Shown here piece by piece: positions 54,619 through 63,288 of a DNA stretch of 64,000 nucleotides. Position numbers and translations under genes: made by a program. Location of the stretch: assembly GCF_018282095.1 (NCBI RefSeq), contig NZ_CP074126.1, positions 4,624,341 to 4,688,340 on the forward strand, given 5' to 3'. Positions within the stretch are counted from its first letter, which is position 1. Every line of letters begins with the position of its first letter. The notes beneath the pieces were generated by a model that did no database searches, was not told the origin of the DNA, and saw nothing but the letters and a program-made list of their open reading frames with translations. This DNA comes from Pseudovibrio brasiliensis (GTDB lineage Bacteria; Pseudomonadota; Alphaproteobacteria; Rhizobiales; Stappiaceae).

Positions 54619-55500
54619 CTACCCCTTACCCGGCACAGGACGATCTCTCATCCGCATCAGGCCTTCCTGAACGGCAGACGCCACCAGCACACCATCTCGC
54701 GTATAAAGACTGCCACGACTGAAACCACGGCCACCAGCTGAGCGTGGGCTATCCTGCGTGTAAAGCAGCCACTCATCAAAGCGGAAGTCGCTGTGGAACC
54801 ACATGGCGTGATCCAAACTCGCTACCTGCAGATTTGGCACAAACACGTTGATGCCATGTGGGAACAGCGCCGTATCCAACAGTGTCATATCCGAAGCATA
54901 CGCAAGCACACACTGATGAATACGCGGATCATCCGGCAGCTTGGAGGCTGCACGCACCCAAACATGCTGCACCGGCTCCTGCTTCTTGCGAGAGAAATAC
55001 TGCCCCAGATCCAACGGACGCAGCTCAATCGGGCGCTCCCGCTTCCAGTACTTTTGCACAGGCTCCGGCGCCTTGGAGATCAGCTCATCGGAGATTTCAG
55101 AAATCGGCATCAGGTCTTCCGGCATCGGCACATCCGGCATCTCAATCTGATGCTCCATCCCCGTCTCAACGCGCTGGAAGGAAGCGGACATGGAGAAGAT
55201 CGCATGGCCATGCTGGATCGCCACAACGCGCCGCGTGGTAAAGCTGCCACCATCGCGAATACGGTCCACCTCATAGACGATCGGCACCTTTGGATCACCC
55301 GGACGCAGAAAATACCCGTGCAGCGAGTTTGCCTGCCGCTCCGCGCCAACCGTACGGGAGGCTGCAACGAGGGCCTGACCAATCACCTGTCCACCAAAAA
55401 CGCGCTGCCAGCCGCTTTGGGGACTTATCCCGCGAAACAGATTTTCCTCTAATTTCTCCAGATCCAAAAGGTCCAGTAGATTTTCAACAGCCTTCGTCAT
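54619..55500 (-). CDS. tesB: Acyl-CoA thioesterase II
   Basis: The 293-residue protein is a double hot-dog TesB. It has F-R-G-I-S-P-Q-S-G-W-Q-R-V-F-G-G-Q-V-I-G-Q-A-L in the first half and the catalytic-type residues in L-A-Y-A-S-D-M-T-L-L-D and S-L-D-H-A-M-W-F-H in the second. It hydrolyses medium and long acyl-CoA. The ATG at 55500 starts at the family position. The last 316 bases are present again at 53690, and this gene's 3' part may itself be the imported copy. Confidence 0.94.
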   Translation of the reverse strand: MTKAVENLLDLLDLEKLEENLFRGISPQSGWQRVFGGQVIGQALVAASRTVGAERQANSLHGYFLRPGDPKVPIVYEVDRIRDGGSFTTRRVVAIQHGHAIFSMSASFQRVETGMEHQIEMPDVPMPEDLMPISEISDELISKAPEPVQKYWKRERPIELRPLDLGQYFSRKKQEPVQHVWVRAASKLPDDPRIHQCVLAYASDMTLLDTALFPHGINVFVPNLQVASLDHAMWFHSDFRFDEWLLYTQDSPRSAGGRGFSRGSLYTRDGVLVASAVQEGLMRMRDRPVPGKG

Positions 55501-55627
55501 TGCAGACAAACCTATTTTTGTAGTGATTTCGATTGCATGTGAGTAGTGTGGCGCTATATCGATAGTGTCAACGATCAATTGGGCTAACCTAATGGTTATC
55601 GGGCAAACGATTACAGGAAACAGTTCT

Positions 55628-56869
55628 ATGAGCAAGAAGCAAACCGCCACTGAAGAGCTTTATGACGTCACCATTGGCGGCGGCGGTTATGTTGGCCTCT
55701 CGCTCGCACTTGCTTTGAAGCAGTCAGAACCTTCCATGAAAGTCGCCCTCGTCGACCTTCGCCCACGTTCAGCAATCGAGAACGATCCACGCTCCTCCGC
55801 CATCGCGGCAGGCGCTGTTCGTATGCTCGATCAGCTCGGCATCTGGTACCAGCTGGAAGACGAAGCCCAGCCAATCACCGAGATGATCGTCACAGACAGC
55901 AAGCTGCACGACAGCGTGCGCCCTGTCTTCCTCACCTTTGCTGGCGACGTTGATGAAGGCGAACCATTCGCTCATATGGTTCAGAACAACCACATGGTCG
56001 GCGCATTGCATGATGCAGCCACAGATGCTGGTGTTCACATCTTCGCACCGGACAGCGTCAAAGACTTCGCCGTCGAACCGGCTCACGTCAACATCACCCT
56101 TGGCAGCGGCAAAACCATCCAGTCCCGCCTCATCGTGGCAGCCGATGGTGTGCGCTCCAAACTCCGTGACCTGGCAGGCATCCACTGCAACCGCTGGAGC
56201 TACAACCAGAGCGGCATCGTCACCACCGTCGCGCATGAACGCCCGCACAATGGCCGCGCAGAAGAACACTTCCTGCCATCCGGCCCATTCGCGATCCTGC
56301 CATTGAAGGGCAACCGCTCTTCCATCGTCTGGACCGAAAAAACCAACGAAGCCAACCGTCTGGTCAATGGCGATGAGTTCACATTCGAGATCGAACTGGA
56401 ACGCCGCTTCGGTCATCATCTGGGCGAGCTTAAACTGGACGGTCCTCGCGCTGCGTTTCCTCTGAACCTCGTGCTGGCTCGCTCCTTCGTCACCAACCGC
56501 TTTGCGCTTGCAGGCGACGCTGCCCATGGCATCCACCCAATTGCAGGCCAAGGCCTCAACTTCGGCTTCAAAGACGTTGCAGCCCTTTCAGAGGTGCTTG
56601 TAGATGCGCACCGTCTCGGCCTTGATATCGGTGCAGCGCACATTCTGGAACGCTACCAGAGCTGGCGTCGCTTCGACACATGGCAGATGGGCATGACCAC
56701 CGACGTACTGAACCGCCTGTTCTCCAACAACATCGACCCGGTCCGCGCTGTCCGCGATCTCGGCCTCGGTCTTGTTGAGCGCATGCCGTTCCTGAAAAAG
56801 CACTTCATCGGCGAAGCAGCAGGCATGGCCGGCCCTTCCCCAAAACTGCTCCTCGGCAATCCGCTTTAA
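55628..56869 (+). CDS. FAD-dependent ubiquinone biosynthesis hydroxylase (UbiH/UbiF family)
   Basis: The 413-residue flavoprotein has an N-terminal Rossmann motif I-G-G-G-G-Y-V-G-L-S-L-A, the V-A-A-D-G-V-R-S-K-L-R D-G block and the C-terminal FAD site F-A-L-A-G-D-A-A-H-G-I-H-P-I-A-G-Q-G-L-N-F-G. It adds a hydroxyl group to the ubiquinone ring precursor. Which ring carbon is attacked cannot be told. The ATG at 55628 is taken as the start. The divergent tesB lies about 130 bases away. Confidence 0.9.
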   Translation: MSKKQTATEELYDVTIGGGGYVGLSLALALKQSEPSMKVALVDLRPRSAIENDPRSSAIAAGAVRMLDQLGIWYQLEDEAQPITEMIVTDSKLHDSVRPVFLTFAGDVDEGEPFAHMVQNNHMVGALHDAATDAGVHIFAPDSVKDFAVEPAHVNITLGSGKTIQSRLIVAADGVRSKLRDLAGIHCNRWSYNQSGIVTTVAHERPHNGRAEEHFLPSGPFAILPLKGNRSSIVWTEKTNEANRLVNGDEFTFEIELERRFGHHLGELKLDGPRAAFPLNLVLARSFVTNRFALAGDAAHGIHPIAGQGLNFGFKDVAALSEVLVDAHRLGLDIGAAHILERYQSWRRFDTWQMGMTTDVLNRLFSNNIDPVRAVRDLGLGLVERMPFLKKHFIGEAAGMAGPSPKLLLGNPL

Positions 56870-56896
56870 GCGAGACTTCCTGAACTATAGGCACGC

Positions 56897-57151
56897 ATGT
56901 TTCTGCTTGATATTCTCTTCGACATTCTGGGCTATTACACAGCCCGGTTTGTCCTGCCGATAATATCCCTCGGGCACATTCGTGCGGAAGAACTGAGTGT
57001 TCAAAACACCTCCTACAACATCTTCGGTTTTCGGAAGGCAGAAAACTGTAAGCTGTATTTCAGCTTCACCATGGCTGGCTGGATAGGTGTCTTTATCTGG
57101 ATCTTCGCAGCCGGGCTTGTCCTATGGTTCATTCGCAACTCAATTTCTTAG
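56897..57151 (+). CDS. Small membrane protein of unknown function
   Basis: The 84-residue protein has two hydrophobic segments (residues about 3-25 and 55-80) joined by a polar loop with H-I-R-A-E-E-L-S-V-Q-N. No family was recognised. It lies 27 bases after the ubiquinone hydroxylase and 15 bases before the SDR gene on the same strand, so it is probably co-transcribed with them. The small size lowers certainty. Confidence 0.6.
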   Translation: MFLLDILFDILGYYTARFVLPIISLGHIRAEELSVQNTSYNIFGFRKAENCKLYFSFTMAGWIGVFIWIFAAGLVLWFIRNSIS

Positions 57152-57166
57152 TTCTATGAGGGTTTT

Positions 57167-58027
57167 GTGACAAACGTGAAAGACAAACGCTCCATCCTCA
57201 TCACCGGATGTTCCACCGGCATTGGCTATGCCGCCGCGCACATTTTGAGAGACAGAGGATGGCAGGTCTTTCCCACTTGTCGCAAACCCGAAGACGCAGA
57301 CCGCCTGCGCTCAGAAGGCTTTGACGCCTTCCATCTGGATTATTGCGATGCCGAATCTATTCAGTCCGCCGTTGAGTCAGTTCTGGAAGTCACAGGCGGC
57401 CACCTGGATGCCCTCTTCAACAACGGCGCCTATGGCCTTCCCGGCGCTGTTGAGGATCTCCCGACAGATGCCCTGCGCCGCCAGTTTGAAACCAACTTCT
57501 TCGGCTGGCACGAGCTGACACGCCTCGTCATTCCGGTCATGCGCAAACAGGGCCATGGCCGCATCGTGCAGTGCTCTTCCATCCTCGGCCTCGTCGCCAT
57601 GGACTACCGCGGCGCCTACAACGCCACCAAGTTTGCACTAGAAGGCTATACCGATACCCTGCGGCTGGAACTGCATGGCTCAGGCATACAGGTTTCCTTG
57701 ATCGAACCGGGTCCGATTCAATCCGAGTTCTCCAAAACCGCTGTAAAAATGTTCTTCAAGGAGATTGGTGAGGACGCCAAAAACGCCTCCCACTTCCGCG
57801 AAAGCTACAACCGCCGCCTCACCATGCTCGCCAAAGGCGGCACCACAAAGTTCAAGCTCCAACCCGATGCCGTAGTCAAAAAACTCACCCACGCCATCGA
57901 AGCCCCAAAGGCAAAGGCCCGCTACTACGTCACCACCCCAACCTACATCATGACCTTCCTCCGCCGCATCCTACCAACATCACTGGTAGACGTTATCCTG
58001 AGAAGCTCGGCAAAGTCGGAAGAGTGA
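57167..58027 (+). CDS. Short-chain dehydrogenase/reductase
   Basis: The 286-residue classical SDR has the nucleotide site I-T-G-C-S-T-G-I-G-Y-A-A, N-N-G-A-Y-G-L, the serine region Q-C-S-S-I-L-G-L and the catalytic Y-N-A-T-K. The substrate cannot be inferred; the longer C-terminus resembles the retinol-dehydrogenase-like or fatty-aldehyde group. It starts with GTG after GAGG with six-base spacing. Confidence 0.88.
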   Translation: MTNVKDKRSILITGCSTGIGYAAAHILRDRGWQVFPTCRKPEDADRLRSEGFDAFHLDYCDAESIQSAVESVLEVTGGHLDALFNNGAYGLPGAVEDLPTDALRRQFETNFFGWHELTRLVIPVMRKQGHGRIVQCSSILGLVAMDYRGAYNATKFALEGYTDTLRLELHGSGIQVSLIEPGPIQSEFSKTAVKMFFKEIGEDAKNASHFRESYNRRLTMLAKGGTTKFKLQPDAVVKKLTHAIEAPKAKARYYVTTPTYIMTFLRRILPTSLVDVILRSSAKSEE

Positions 58028-58146
58028 ATAAGAAAGAGCATTAGTTATGAATTACAAGCACATATACCGACTTCATTAGAAGTAAGAAATATGCAACGGT
58101 ATCTTCATGCAAGTTGTAACTTCACACGAAATCAACTTGAGGTAAC

Positions 58147-58896
58147 ATGAAGAAAAGTGCTTTATTGTTTTTATTCAGCTTGGGACTACAAGCTTGCGCA
58201 TCAACTTTGTCCATGAGTCCTAAACTCCAAGAAGGCCAAAAAGAAGTTTACGACTCCGGTGTTGCTACAGTTATTTCAAAAAAGCAAAACACTATAGTTG
58301 CTCTACGTCCAGCAACTTCTACCTACGAATCGACGCAACGCCCTGAAATGATCGTGTCAGTGTTCAATCGCTCTGCCAAAGAGTTCAACATCTCTACACA
58401 AAACGTCAAGGTCTTGGTGGATGGCAAGCCAGCAAAGATACGCACTTATGAAGAGCTTGTTGCAGATGTAAAACGTCAGCAAACCATGCAGGCAATAGCG
58501 GCAGCATTCGCAGGTGCAGCAGATAGCATTAATGCAGCCAATTCTGGTTATACCTACCATAGTGGCTCAACATCTGTTTACGGAAATAATGGCTATAGTG
58601 GATACGGTACTTATTCAGGAAGAACTTACAACGCAGCTGCCGCAAATCAGGCACAAGCCGCTGCAAGCGCAAGATCTCAAGCAAATTTTACAGCAATTCG
58701 TCAAAATGCGGAACGATCACTAATCAATTTGTCAAAAACGATTCTTCGAAAAACAACTGTGATGCCAAATGGTTGGGAAGGTGGCTACATTGTATTCGAA
58801 AAAGTTGAAAAATCACAAGAGCCGCATGAAATCACTTTTCTTGTTGAAACCGCTGGAGAGGTGCATGAGTTTACCTTCGATCATAACAAGATGTAA
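58147..58896 (+). CDS. Lipoprotein of unknown function, AT-rich
   Basis: The 249-residue product has a lipoprotein signal, L-F-S-L-G-L-Q-A-C-A-S-T. The mature part has a beta-rich domain (about 35-110), an Ala/Gln region (115-135), a Gly/Ser/Tyr-rich low-complexity stretch (about 138-165, G-Y-S-G-Y-G-T-Y-S-G-R-T-Y) and a C-terminal domain (185-249). The family was not recognised. Codons and the flanking DNA are more AT-rich than nearby genes, suggesting transfer. No partner gene is evident. Confidence 0.7.
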   Translation: MKKSALLFLFSLGLQACASTLSMSPKLQEGQKEVYDSGVATVISKKQNTIVALRPATSTYESTQRPEMIVSVFNRSAKEFNISTQNVKVLVDGKPAKIRTYEELVADVKRQQTMQAIAAAFAGAADSINAANSGYTYHSGSTSVYGNNGYSGYGTYSGRTYNAAAANQAQAAASARSQANFTAIRQNAERSLINLSKTILRKTTVMPNGWEGGYIVFEKVEKSQEPHEITFLVETAGEVHEFTFDHNKM

Positions 58897-59056
58897 TTTT
58901 GCTGAGCGCATAAATAACGCAGTACTGTAACGAAGATACTAGCTAGTAAAGTCGAGCAGCTAAGCAAACCATTCCTGATGCTCGGCAATAACTCTCATTC
59001 ATGTACGCCACGGCTCGTGACTTTCTTAAGATCAATACCCGCTCTGTTATTTAAGC

Positions 59057-59503
59057 TTAAAGCCCAGTCACTCCCGTTTCCCCAGTCAGTTCAGCAATCT
59101 TGGCGCGGGCGCGTAGGTAACTTACACCAAATTTCTCGAAGGTATCTCCTTCAATCTGGAAACCGAGGCGCTGGTAGAACGAAGCAGCGTCTTTTCTTGC
59201 GTCGCACCAGATGTAATCTGCCTTTTGCAGTTCGGGTTGGCTTGCTGCGAAGCGGATGAGGTTGCTGCCGATGCCACGCCCTTGTTTTTCTGGCAGAACT
59301 GCGAGCTTTCGCAGCCTCACGGACGGGAGATCGAAGAAGAAAGACCCGACGCCAATCAAGTTCTCCTCTTCAAAGGCACCGATATGAAGAGCCTGGTGAT
59401 CTTCTGGAACCATGACCCGCTCAATAGCGGAGTCTGGCCAAAGCACCTGCTGACGAAGCTGATAGGTGAGCTTTGCCGGAATGCTTCGGAACCTAATCTC
59501 CAA
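59057..59503 (-). CDS. GNAT-family N-acetyltransferase
   Basis: The 148-residue protein has L-R-K-L-A-V-L-P-E-K-Q-G-R-G-I-G-S-N-L-I, the Q-x-x-G-R-G-x-G acetyl-CoA site, and A-A-S-F-Y-Q-R-L-G-F-Q-I-E-G at the end, matching the PhnO/ElaA-like group. Substrate unknown. It starts 19 bases after the MFS gene and is probably in the same operon. Confidence 0.87.
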   Translation of the reverse strand: MEIRFRSIPAKLTYQLRQQVLWPDSAIERVMVPEDHQALHIGAFEEENLIGVGSFFFDLPSVRLRKLAVLPEKQGRGIGSNLIRFAASQPELQKADYIWCDARKDAASFYQRLGFQIEGDTFEKFGVSYLRARAKIAELTGETGVTGL

Positions 59504-59522
59504 TGCTTGCGTCTCGTCCCCC

Positions 59523-60674
59523 TCACCGCTTAATCAGAGACCGGCTCATAAACAGGCTCAGCACAAGTGCAGGAAGCATCAACATGAAGCCGCCCTGAAT
59601 GCCAAGGTGATCAGCCGCATAACCGATGACGAGCGGACCAACGAGGAAGCCTCCAAGCGCGATCTGGGTCATCAGGCCCACATTAGCGGCAGCAGAGCGG
59701 CCCGGCTTTTCAGCAGCAGCCGTTACAGCCAATGGGAACCCACCGGAAACGCCAAGGCCAACGAGACCAAAACCAAGCAGAGACACAGCGTAGTTCGGTG
59801 AGAACACCAGAATACCAACACCAATGAGCGCGAGAACAACAATGCCTGCGGCAGCAACCTGAACCTCAACACGGGACCGCAACCAGTCACCCGTCAGACG
59901 GCCAAAGGTCAGCATCATCGCAAAGGTGCTATAAGCAATACCTGCGTATCCGGCGGAAAGATCGAACAGGTCAGTCACATAAATCGCAGACCAGTCCGCA
60001 ATCGCACCTTCGGTCATGGTGATACCAAACGCAAAAAAGCACACAGCAACCAGCGCACCACTTGGCATCTGGAAACCATCCTCAGACTTCTCAGCAACAT
60101 CAGGCTCCCGCCCTTCTGTCAGACTGTAGGAAGTAAACAGCGCAGGCAGCAACGCCATCCCACTCACCATAAGGATGCTTTCAGAGGGCCCATAACCAAC
60201 CCAGGAGAATCCGGAGCTGATCAGACTTCCCACCAACACGCCCAGGCTCCACAATCCATGACAGCCCGACATAATCAGCTGCCCACACTTCCGCTCCGTC
60301 TTATCCGCAATCACATTCATGCAGAGCTCAACAAACGCCAGCGAACTACCAACAACCGCCAGATAGACGAAGAGCTGTAAAATGGAACTCGCATAAGTCG
60401 GCAGGGGCATCAGGCAGATGAACGCAAACAAGCCGATGATCAAAAGCTGACGCGCACCAAACTTCTCAGTCAACCGACCGGCAAACATCAGCATGATCAG
60501 CAGGCCCACCGGCATACCAACCAGAGCCAGCGCAAACTCCCCTTCGCTCACCTGAAGTCTTTGCTGAATTTCTGCGATGCGTGGAAACCAGGCGCCAAGC
60601 GCTATAGGTTGAAGAAAGAAGACGCCGCGAATAAGATTCACATCGCGCGCACCGAGCACTGCTTGTTGTGTCAT
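59523..60674 (-). CDS. Major facilitator superfamily transporter
   Basis: The 383-residue protein has about 12 hydrophobic segments in two halves. The loop 2-3 motif is G-R-L-T-E-K-F-G-A-R-Q (G-x-L-x-x-x-x-G-x-R), and G-R-L-T-G-D-W-L-R-S-R repeats it in the second half. It resembles the YbjJ/FucP-related MFS group, whose substrates are mostly unknown. It is followed by the GNAT gene. Confidence 0.87.
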   Translation of the reverse strand: MTQQAVLGARDVNLIRGVFFLQPIALGAWFPRIAEIQQRLQVSEGEFALALVGMPVGLLIMLMFAGRLTEKFGARQLLIIGLFAFICLMPLPTYASSILQLFVYLAVVGSSLAFVELCMNVIADKTERKCGQLIMSGCHGLWSLGVLVGSLISSGFSWVGYGPSESILMVSGMALLPALFTSYSLTEGREPDVAEKSEDGFQMPSGALVAVCFFAFGITMTEGAIADWSAIYVTDLFDLSAGYAGIAYSTFAMMLTFGRLTGDWLRSRVEVQVAAAGIVVLALIGVGILVFSPNYAVSLLGFGLVGLGVSGGFPLAVTAAAEKPGRSAAANVGLMTQIALGGFLVGPLVIGYAADHLGIQGGFMLMLPALVLSLFMSRSLIKR

Positions 60675-60852
60675 GGGGAAAGCTTTGAAGAGAGAGAAAC
60701 GACCAATATAAATATCTAGCGTGATATTTTAGAAAAATGCAAGCTGTGTAGAGCACCTAATACATCGTTATGCTGCCCGCTGACGTAACAACGCAAACCA
60801 ACGCGGAAATAAGCGTAAAAAACGCAATTTCACGCAAAACCTTTCAAAAGGA

Positions 60853-61389
60853 ATGTCCGTGCCCTTAAGCGACACCACAAAAGCCAAGTTAAAGAACAGA
60901 GTTGTCTGGAGTCGTCTCGTTGGATGGGGACTTTTGTGTTACGCCACAGCAGCTTACGGCGGCATTGTCACCGCACCGGCCATTCCGGAGTGGTATGCCT
61001 CCCTCACCAAGCCATCCTTCAATCCACCGGACTGGCTTTTCGCACCGGTTTGGTCTGTTCTTTACACACTTCTTGCCATCAGCATCTGGCTGGCCACTGA
61101 ATTTCAACAGACTGGCACCAATGATGCAGCCAAACCGCCGGCTAAAACCAGTATTCAGATAACATTTGTTATCGTGTTGTTCTTAAACGGCATTTGGTCC
61201 TGGGCATTCTTCGGACAGCAAAATCCAACACTTGGCCTTGTTGTCCTTATCATCTTGCTCGCGCTAAGTTTTTTCACTTTCCGACTATTTTATAGAGCGC
61301 AAATCTTTGCAGCTTGGCTCTATCTGCCCTATCTCCTTTGGGTTAGCTTTGCAGCCATCCTTAATGTCTCTATTGTGGTTCTGAATTAA
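60853..61389 (+). CDS. tspO: TspO/MBR family membrane protein
   Basis: The 178-residue protein has five membrane helices and TspO marks: W-Y-A-S-L-T-K-P-S-F-N-P-P-D-W-L-F-A-P-V-W in loop 1 and W-S-W-A-F-F-G in helix 3. TspO binds tetrapyrroles and tunes their traffic under stress. AAAGGA directly precedes the ATG; a GTG two codons on has better spacing (six bases). It lies near the cobalamin adenosyltransferase gene, also tetrapyrrole-related. Confidence 0.88.
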   Translation: MSVPLSDTTKAKLKNRVVWSRLVGWGLLCYATAAYGGIVTAPAIPEWYASLTKPSFNPPDWLFAPVWSVLYTLLAISIWLATEFQQTGTNDAAKPPAKTSIQITFVIVLFLNGIWSWAFFGQQNPTLGLVVLIILLALSFFTFRLFYRAQIFAAWLYLPYLLWVSFAAILNVSIVVLN

Positions 61390-61430
61390 TCCGACGCCTC
61401 AACAGAGGTGTTCAATGATTGGAGATTTTA

Positions 61431-61625
61431 ATGAGCGGTATTGTTGCCACTCTGGTTCCTATTGCCCTTCTCGCCGTCGCTCTGGTCCTCGCTCTCGGCC
61501 TCTGGAACATGATGCGCGGCGGAGATCCTAATCGCTCGCAAAAGCTGATGAGATATCGCGTTCTGCTACAGTTCGCGGCTATCATATTGATTATGCTCTC
61601 TGTTTATCTGGCAAGCACATCCTGA
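61431..61625 (+). CDS. Small twin-transmembrane protein, HIG1-domain-like
   Basis: The 64-residue protein has two helices joined by M-M-R-G-G-D-P-N-R-S-Q-K-L-M-R-Y-R-V-L-L-Q, the N-R-S-x-x-L-M-R-x-R-x-x-x-Q pattern of alphaproteobacterial HIG1-like proteins. In mitochondria, HIG1 proteins bind respiratory supercomplexes. The ATG at 61431 has GGAG six bases upstream. It lies 24 bases before the cobalamin adenosyltransferase gene, as in many relatives. Confidence 0.82.
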   Translation: MSGIVATLVPIALLAVALVLALGLWNMMRGGDPNRSQKLMRYRVLLQFAAIILIMLSVYLASTS

Positions 61626-61649
61626 TTTTTTGGTTTGAAACGGTAGAAA

Positions 61650-62225
61650 ATGGTCACCCTCAATAAGATCTATACAAAAACTGGCGATGACGGCACCACT
61701 GCTCTGGGCAGCGGCGAGCGTAGACAAAAGCACGATCTGCGTATCGAAGCCTATGGAACCGTTGACGAAACCAACTCTATTGTCGGCATTGTTCGCCTGC
61801 ATGCATCCAAAGAGATGCCAGTACTGGACGAACTGCTCGGCCGCATTCAAAACGACCTGTTCGATCTCGGCGCTGATCTGGCAACCCCGGATACCGGCGA
61901 AGACCTCGGATACGAGCCGCTCCGCATTACAGAAAATCAGGTCAGCGCTCTGGAAGACGCAATTGACCAGATGAATGTTGAGCTTACTCCATTGAAATCA
62001 TTCGTCTTACCGGGCGGAACACCACTGGCGACATATCTGCACCAGGCAAGAACAGTTTCTCGCCGCGCAGAACGCCTCGTTGCCGCGCTCTATCAAAAAG
62101 AGAAGGTCAACAAGCAAGCCCTGCAGTACCTCAATCGCCTCTCTGACCTCTTCTTTGTTGCGTCTCGCTACGCAAATCTGAAGGGTGAAGGCGATGTTTT
62201 GTGGGTGGCAGGCAAAAACAGATAG
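61650..62225 (+). CDS. Cob(I)alamin adenosyltransferase, PduO type
   Basis: The 191-residue enzyme has the N-terminal Y-T-K-T-G-D-D-G-T-T-A-L-G-S-G-E-R-R ATP site and V-D-E-T-N-S in the next helix. The C-terminal R-T-V-S-R-R-A-E-R-L and L-N-R-L-S-D-L-F-F motifs follow. It attaches the 5'-deoxyadenosyl group to cobalamin. The PduO/MMAB class is a trimer. Confidence 0.93.
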   Translation: MVTLNKIYTKTGDDGTTALGSGERRQKHDLRIEAYGTVDETNSIVGIVRLHASKEMPVLDELLGRIQNDLFDLGADLATPDTGEDLGYEPLRITENQVSALEDAIDQMNVELTPLKSFVLPGGTPLATYLHQARTVSRRAERLVAALYQKEKVNKQALQYLNRLSDLFFVASRYANLKGEGDVLWVAGKNR

Positions 62226-62515
62226 CGATTTTTTGATTAAGAAATCGACCAAAGGTGCTTGACGAATAGGTAAACTACCAACACTTATGGACAACTATCT
62301 TCACCTTAAGGCCACTAGGCCTTATACATTGGTTGAAACCCAATACCTATTTACCCTAGGCGATCGTTGACAGCCCCCAAATAGCTCATTACGGTCGCCG
62401 CAATTGCAATGCAATTTGCATTCCCTTTTGGCTCTGGTAGCCCGGCGGAAAGAGTGTCTGAACAACTAGGTTGCGACGCAAACTCCCCTGTTTTTCTAGT
62501 GGAGGTTCTAGGAAC
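62226..62515 (+). promoter_or_regulatory. Leader region before etfBA
   Basis: The 290-base gap contains AAGGCC/GGCCTT (near 62306-62321), TTGACG at about 62260 and an ATTGCAATGCAAT palindrome near 62404. No promoter can be singled out. The etfB ribosome site is GGAGG. Confidence 0.4.
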
Positions 62516-63265
62516 ATGAAAATTATCGTGCCCGTAAAACGGGTCGTTGACTATAACGTAAAAGTTCGCGTTAAGGCGGACGGCTCTGGCGTTGAACTGG
62601 CAAACGTCAAAATGTCCATGAACCCATTCGACGAAATCGCCGTTGAAGAGGCACTCCGACTAAAAGAAGCCGGCAAAGCAACTGAGATCATTGTTGTTTC
62701 CATCGGCCCTAAGCAGGCAACTGAAACCATCCGCACCGGCCTCGCAATGGGCGCCGACCGCGGTATTCTGGTTCAGACCGACGACATCGTTGAGCCTCTT
62801 GCAGTCGCAAAAGTTCTCAAAGGCATCGTTGAGGAAGAAGAGCCTGGTCTCGTTATCCTCGGTAAGCAGGCCATTGATGATGACTGCAACCAGACTGGCC
62901 AGATGCTTGCTGCACTTTTGGGCTGGGCACAGGGCACCTTCGCATCCAAGGTTGACCTTGGCGACAACACTGTAGACGTCACCCGCGAAATCGACGGCGG
63001 CCTGCAGACTGTTAAGCTGAACATGCCAGCTATTGTTACCACCGATCTGCGTCTGAACGAGCCGCGCTACGCTTCTCTGCCAAACATCATGAAGGCAAAG
63101 AAGAAGCCGATTGCTGAGAAAACTCTCGCAGATTTCGGTGTAGATGCCACCCCTCGCCTCAAGGTTCTGAACACTGCTGAACCTGAAGCACGTAAGGCAG
63201 GCGTCAAAGTAGGTTCCGTTGAAGAGCTGGTCGACAAGCTCAAAAACGAAGCTGGCGTTCTCTAA
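62516..63265 (+). CDS. etfB: Electron transfer flavoprotein beta subunit
   Basis: The 249-residue protein has the EtfB features [31 protein letters not shown] and the AMP-site [13 protein letters not shown]. The C-terminal recognition loop [18 protein letters not shown] is present. It receives electrons from acyl-CoA dehydrogenases. The ATG at 62516 is the family start; etfA follows in 23 bases. Confidence 0.97.
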   Translation: MKIIVPVKRVVDYNVKVRVKADGSGVELANVKMSMNPFDEIAVEEALRLKEAGKATEIIVVSIGPKQATETIRTGLAMGADRGILVQTDDIVEPLAVAKVLKGIVEEEEPGLVILGKQAIDDDCNQTGQMLAALLGWAQGTFASKVDLGDNTVDVTREIDGGLQTVKLNMPAIVTTDLRLNEPRYASLPNIMKAKKKPIAEKTLADFGVDATPRLKVLNTAEPEARKAGVKVGSVEELVDKLKNEAGVL

Positions 63266-63288
63266 GATAGGTCAAAGGAGTTAGTAAT

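Larger units (their letters stand above)
54006..54619 (+). mobile_element. Inserted segment carrying yccF between two tesB 3' ends
   Basis: This 614-base block is AT-richer than its flanks and holds one promoter, one gene (yccF) and one terminator. It is bounded on both sides by the direct repeat of the tesB 3' end (53690-54005 and 54620-54935). No integrase, transposase or terminal inverted repeat was found. Entry by integration or homologous recombination at tesB is inferred. Confidence 0.6.
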
